This document shows, piece by piece, positions 6,851 through 9,890 of a stretch of 9,890 nucleotides of DNA (positions within the stretch are counted from its first letter, which is position 1; each line of letters begins with the position of its first letter). Location of the stretch: the NCBI GenBank assembly GCA_937926755.1, contig CALBBA010000115.1:1-9890 (forward strand). Reading direction: 5' to 3'. This DNA comes from an uncultured Collinsella sp. Lineage in GTDB: Bacteria > Actinomycetota > Coriobacteriia > Coriobacteriales > Coriobacteriaceae. Under the pieces are notes generated by a model. That model had not been told where the DNA came from. It was given only the letters and a program-made list of their open reading frames with translations, and made no database searches. The position numbers and the translations under genes are program-made.

Positions 6851-6872
6851 CTTCAATTTGACTATTGATGCA

Positions 6873-9101
6873 CTAAGCCTGGGGCACCTCACCAGTAGCC
6901 AAAATCTGCTCGAGTGCGTCCTCATCCAGCACGGATACACCCAGCTGCTCGGCCTTGGTGAGCTTGGAACCCGCTTTGGGGCCGGCGACCAGATAGCTTG
7001 TCTTCTTTGACACGCTGCCCGAAACCTTGGCGCCGAGCACCTTGAGCGCCGCGCCCGCCTCATCGCGCGTGCGGTTGACGAGCGTGCCGGTGAGCACGAA
7101 GGTCAGACCCGCGAGTGGCTGTGCGTCGGCGAGCTCGCCTGCCACGCCAGCGTCGGCTGCGGCCTGCGCGTGCGCGGCGCCCAAGTCGACCTCGAGTGAC
7201 AGACCCGCCTGACGCAGGCGCTCCAGCACGGCAAGGTTCTCGGGCACGGCAAGGAACTGCTTGACGCTCGCCGCAATCTTGGGACCGATACCCTCGCACT
7301 CGGCGATGTCCTCTTCACTCGCCAAGATGAGCTTGTCAATCGACAGGAATCGCTCGGCGATGACCTCGCCCACGCTCTTGCCCACGTGGCGGATGCCCAG
7401 GGCAAACAGCACGCGACCGAGCGGCTGGCTCTTGGACTTGTTGAGCTCGACGATGATTTTCTCGGCCGTCTTGAGGCCCACCGGAATGGGGTCGCCCTTC
7501 TTGACGCCCTTTTTGCTGTTGGAGCTGGCATAGGTGCGCCCCGTGTCCAGGCCTGCGATGTCGTCGACCGTGAGCTGGTAGAAGTCCGCGACATCGTGGA
7601 TCAGGCCGGCGGCAATCATCTTGTCGACGATCTCGTCGCCCAGGCCGTCGACGTCCATGCAGCCGCGACTCACCCAATGGAGCAGGCGCTCCTTGAGCTG
7701 CGCGGGGCAGTCGATGGACACGCAGCGGTAGGCAACCTCGCCGTCCTCGTGGACCACGGGGCTGCCGCACACGGGGCAGACCTCGGGCATGTGCCAGTCG
7801 ACCGAATCGGCCGGGCGCTTGTCGAGCACCGGCCCCACGACCTCGGGGATCACGTCACCCGCCTTGTGCACGATGATGGTGTCGCCCTCGCGCACGTTTT
7901 TGCGACGGATCTCGTCGATATTGTGCAGCGTGGCGCGCGCGATGGTGGAGCCGGCAACCGTCACTGGGTCGAACTCGGCGACCGGCGTGAGCACACCGGT
8001 GCGGCCCACCTGGATGCGGATTTCGCGCAGGACGGTCTGCTTTTCCTCGGGCGGGAACTTAAAGGCAATGGCCCAGCGCGGTGCGCGGGCAGTAAAGCCC
8101 AGGTCGAGTTGCTGCTGGAAGCTGTCAACCTTTACGACTACGCCGTCGATGTCATAATCCAGATCACCGCGATGCTCGAGCGCCTGGGCACAGAACTCGT
8201 GAACCTCGGCCGGCGTGGCGCAGCGTGCCACGTTGGGGTTGACGCTAAAGCCGGCGCTGCGCAGCCAATCGAGGAACTCGCGCTGGCTGTGGACGTGCAG
8301 CGGGTCGGTATCGGCGATGGCATAGATAAAGGTGGCGAGGTCGCGGCGCGCCGTGACCTTGGGATCCTTCTGACGCAGGCTACCGGCGGCAGCGTTGCGC
8401 GGGTTAGCGAAGGGGTCGCGACCCTCGGCATCGGCCTCGTCGTTCAGACGAACAAAGCTGCCCTTGGGCATATAGACCTCGCCGCGTACTTCGATGGTAC
8501 GCTCGCGGTCGGCACCCATGTGGGCGAGCGCCGGCTCGGACAGGTGCATGGGCACATCCTTGATGGTGCGGACATTGAGCGACACGTCCTCGCCCGTTGT
8601 GCCATCGCCACGTGTGGCCGCACGTACGAAGGTGCCGTTTTGGTAGGTAAGGGCCACGCCCAGGCCGTCGATCTTGAGCTCGCAGGTATAGGTGACGCTA
8701 CCGGCACCGAGCGCATCCTCGGTACGCTGGAGCCACGCGTCGAGTTCGTCCAGATCCATGGCATCGTCCATGGAATACATGCGTGCCATGTGCGTGACCG
8801 GCGTAAACTGCTCGCTCACGTAGCCGCCCACGCGCTGGGTATAGCTGTCGGGCGTCACCAGATCGGGATAGGCCGCCTCGATTTCCTGCAGCTCAACGAG
8901 CATTTTGTCGAAGGCGGCGTCCGTGATCTCGGGTGCGTCGAGCATGTAGTAGCGATAGGCGTGGTAGTCGAGCTCGTGGCGCAGCTCGGCCGCACGCGCT
9001 GCCGCCTGGGCACGGGCGTCGACCGGTGCGGTGGCATCCGCGCTCGCGGGCGTTTCGGTATCGATGTCCACGCCGTCACCAAACAGGCTCGATTGCTCCA
9101 T
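6873..9101 (-). CDS. ligA: NAD+-dependent DNA ligase LigA
   Basis: 742 residues, a full-length bacterial LigA that seals nicks between Okazaki fragments and in repair, using NAD+ to adenylate itself. Domains in order: Ia (HAYRYYMLDAPEITDAAFD, 47-65), the adenylation domain with catalytic Lys143 in KIDG (143-146), RGE (206-208), DIDGVVVKV (317-325) and AFKFP (346-350), the OB fold, a four-Cys zinc finger (Cys442, 445, 460, 465), helix-hairpin-helix repeats (about 500-630) and a BRCT domain (about 662-742). Two features are unusual: about 28 residues precede the normal family start and begin MEQSSLFG, and about 22 extra residues rich in Lys, Ser and Asn (519-540) interrupt the first hairpin region. 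The ATG is well supported by AAGGAGT (9108-9114) with a 6-nt gap. It appears to be its own transcription unit, ended by the hairpin at 6811-6850. No convincing promoter was picked out upstream. Confidence 0.98.
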   Translation of the reverse strand: MEQSSLFGDGVDIDTETPASADATAPVDARAQAAARAAELRHELDYHAYRYYMLDAPEITDAAFDKMLVELQEIEAAYPDLVTPDSYTQRVGGYVSEQFTPVTHMARMYSMDDAMDLDELDAWLQRTEDALGAGSVTYTCELKIDGLGVALTYQNGTFVRAATRGDGTTGEDVSLNVRTIKDVPMHLSEPALAHMGADRERTIEVRGEVYMPKGSFVRLNDEADAEGRDPFANPRNAAAGSLRQKDPKVTARRDLATFIYAIADTDPLHVHSQREFLDWLRSAGFSVNPNVARCATPAEVHEFCAQALEHRGDLDYDIDGVVVKVDSFQQQLDLGFTARAPRWAIAFKFPPEEKQTVLREIRIQVGRTGVLTPVAEFDPVTVAGSTIARATLHNIDEIRRKNVREGDTIIVHKAGDVIPEVVGPVLDKRPADSVDWHMPEVCPVCGSPVVHEDGEVAYRCVSIDCPAQLKERLLHWVSRGCMDVDGLGDEIVDKMIAAGLIHDVADFYQLTVDDIAGLDTGRTYASSNSKKGVKKGDPIPVGLKTAEKIIVELNKSKSQPLGRVLFALGIRHVGKSVGEVIAERFLSIDKLILASEEDIAECEGIGPKIAASVKQFLAVPENLAVLERLRQAGLSLEVDLGAAHAQAAADAGVAGELADAQPLAGLTFVLTGTLVNRTRDEAGAALKVLGAKVSGSVSKKTSYLVAGPKAGSKLTKAEQLGVSVLDEDALEQILATGEVPQA

Positions 9102-9209
9102 AGCGGCACTCCTTCGCTCGATTTCAAACGGATACTAGAGTACCACCGGTCGCAATGAGGCCGAATAGCGGTCTCGAACCGCACCGAATCGGCAGCCGCC
9201 AGACTGGGG

Positions 9210-9412
9210 TGGACAGTTAGTTCAGATGCGTATAAATCCTAGAGCTGAATCAGGCACGAACACCCCTGTTTCAACTAATTTGGGCTCCTCGAGACCATGT
9301 AAACGTCCCACTCTCCCTTCCAAACACCCATTCGAGCCACATCCCAATCAGCAATTGCTCAAAACGCATCCCAAGCTGCCCCAGATTTATACGTATCTGA
9401 ACTAACTGTCCA
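9210..9412. mobile_element. 203-bp MITE-like element bounded by 29-bp inverted repeats
   Basis: Positions 9210-9238 and 9384-9412 are reverse complements over 29 bp with a single mismatch (G versus A, in ATGCG/ATACG). The outer ends read TGGACAGTTAGTTCAGAT. The 145-nt interior has no transposase and only a 32-codon frame on the minus strand (9271-9369) that lacks a proper ribosome binding site. Size, near-perfect terminal inverted repeats and a non-coding interior fit a miniature inverted-repeat element. However, the flanking bases show no target-site duplication, so a structured RNA or a remnant insertion sequence end-pair remains possible. No known IS family could be assigned. Confidence 0.55.
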
Positions 9413-9447
9413 GACCATTACGAACCAGCCCTCTTGCCAGCCCCAAG

Positions 9448-9478
9448 TGATCCGTTTTCCTCCGTCCCCAAGGGATCG
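9448..9478 (+). repeat. Short dispersed repeat, intergenic copy ('DPFSSVP' repeat)
   Basis: The first 21 bases are identical to the reverse complement of 3322-3342, followed by 4 differing bases and then GGATCG in common. One frame here would read DPFSSVP, as in the ABC subunit tail, but no gene is present. It lies 4 bases from the terminator region of the protease gene. Confidence 0.75.
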
Positions 9479-9481
9479 GTA

Positions 9482-9519
9482 CGAAAAGAGGGGCTGCCCA
9501 GCGTTGGCGGGACAGCCCC
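9482..9519 (-). terminator. Intrinsic terminator of the HtrA-like protease gene
   Basis: On the minus strand GGGGCTG...CAGCCCC forms a 10-position stem with one internal mismatch (9490-9499 with 9510-9519), followed by TCTTTTCG (9482-9489). It lies about 30 nt after the stop codon at 9549. Confidence 0.85.
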
Positions 9520-9548
9520 CCTGGCATCGGTATGTGCGATACAGCTCG

Positions 9549-9890
9549 TTAGAAACCCTGGCCGTAGCCCTGGCCCTGGCCCTGCTGGCCTAGCAGCTCC
9601 TCCAGGTACTGGCGCAGCTGCTCGTCGGTAATACCGCCGTTGCCGGTGTCGGTCGAACTGTCGTCCTGCTGCTGGTTCTGCAGCTCCTCATCGGAGCCCA
9701 GCTCAACCGTGACCTTCTTCTCTTCCTTGCCGCGCATGAGCGTGATTTCGACTTTCTCGCCCACCTCGTGGCTGCGCAGCGCAATGATCAGGCCATCGGC
9801 GCTCGTGATCTCGTCGTCGTCCAGCTTGGTAATGACATCGCCCTCTTGGATGCCAGCCTTGGCAGCAGGGCCATCCGCAACGGCGCTCGC
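9549..9890 (-). CDS. HtrA/DegP-family serine protease, C-terminal part (PDZ domain), partial
   Basis: The frame is open from the window edge to the TAA at 9549-9551, giving the last 113 residues. The 5' part lies outside the window. Residues 1-65 of the visible part are a PDZ domain: ADGPAAKAGIQEGDVI, then ITSADGLIIALRSHEVGEKV and ITLMRGKEEKKVTVEL. This is the typical C-terminal substrate-binding PDZ of S1C proteases, which degrade or refold damaged envelope proteins. A hydrophilic Asp/Gln/Ser/Thr linker and a helix (ITDEQLRQYLEELLG) follow, ending in a Gln/Gly repeat (QGQGQGYGQGF). The catalytic domain is not visible, so another PDZ protein cannot be fully excluded. A shorter reading from the GTG at 9762-9764 would cut the PDZ in half and is rejected. 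Transcription ends at the hairpin 9482-9519. Confidence 0.85.
   Translation of the reverse strand, partial: ASAVADGPAAKAGIQEGDVITKLDDDEITSADGLIIALRSHEVGEKVEITLMRGKEEKKVTVELGSDEELQNQQQDDSSTDTGNGGITDEQLRQYLEELLGQQGQGQGYGQGF

Larger units (their letters stand above)
9102..9548. other. Gene-free stretch of 447 bases with repeats and a terminator
   Basis: No convincing gene was found on either strand between ligA and the protease gene. The stretch holds the ligA ribosome binding site (9108-9114), a 203-bp unit bounded by inverted repeats (9210-9412), the second copy of the short dispersed repeat (9448-9478) and an intrinsic terminator (9482-9519). The section 9115-9209 shows nothing beyond a possible weak ligA promoter. 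The section 9239-9383 is AT-richer than the neighbouring genes. Confidence 0.7.

Noticed and set aside
7386..9158. Plus-strand open frame of 590 codons opposite ligA
   Set aside because: Low-complexity composition typical of the reverse complement of a GC-rich gene; ligA on the other strand carries every expected motif.
9271..9369. 32-codon minus-strand frame inside the inverted-repeat unit
   Set aside because: No Shine-Dalgarno at a usable distance and no recognisable family. It may be chance, though it would deserve a look if the unit proves to be repeated.
9202..9420. Target-site duplication around the 203-bp unit
   Set aside because: Left flank GACTGGGG and right flank GACCATTA share only their first three bases, so no duplication can be claimed.

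Overview
The window is GC-rich, gene-dense bacterial DNA. The protein sequences (an NAD-dependent LigA, a heterodimeric ABC exporter pair, a MATE transporter, and a PDZ domain with a Gln/Gly-rich C-terminus) and the codon use suggest a member of the Coriobacteriia (Actinomycetota), most likely a gut organism related to Collinsella. That placement is inferred from recognition alone and no search was run.

Layout, left to right. (1) 34-1341: a minus-strand gene for a solitary AbiEi-like/DUF559 (PD-(D/E)XK-type) protein, bracketed by two nearly identical 65-bp palindromic repeats in the same orientation. (2) 1391-5111: a two-gene minus-strand operon for a heterodimeric ABC exporter. The promoter-proximal subunit has a degenerate ATPase site (Asp in place of the Walker B Glu, Gln in place of the switch His). 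The second subunit is canonical, and its start overlaps the stop of the first gene by 8 nt. (3) 5112-5370: a divergent control region with a sigma-70 type promoter for the ABC operon on the minus strand and a MerR-type promoter (19-bp spacer carrying a dyad) for the plus-strand gene. (4) 5371-6717: a MATE-family efflux transporter. (5) 6702-6815: a start-less coding remnant that resembles the C-terminus of a MerR-family regulator with a GyrI/BmrR-like effector domain, followed by a strong hairpin that terminates ligA from the other side. (6) 6873-9101: ligA on the minus strand, complete, with an N-terminal extension that begins with a clamp-binding-like motif. (7) 9102-9548: 447 bases without a convincing gene, holding a 203-bp unit bounded by 29-bp inverted repeats, a short dispersed repeat shared with the end of the first ABC gene, and an intrinsic terminator. 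(8) 9549-9890: the C-terminal part of a secreted or membrane HtrA/DegP-type protease, running off the window.

The centre of the window reads as an efflux module: a heterodimeric ABC drug exporter and a MATE transporter transcribed divergently from one control region. The MATE promoter has the architecture of a MerR-activated drug-resistance promoter, yet no intact MerR gene is present. The remnant at 6702-6815 suggests the cognate regulator was once next to the MATE gene and has been lost. Small dispersed repeats shape gene ends here: one encodes part of an ABC subunit's tail, next to the ribosome binding site of the next gene. No fully new multi-gene system is visible. The most novel items are the repeats, the decayed regulator with its surviving operator, and the N-terminal motif of LigA.
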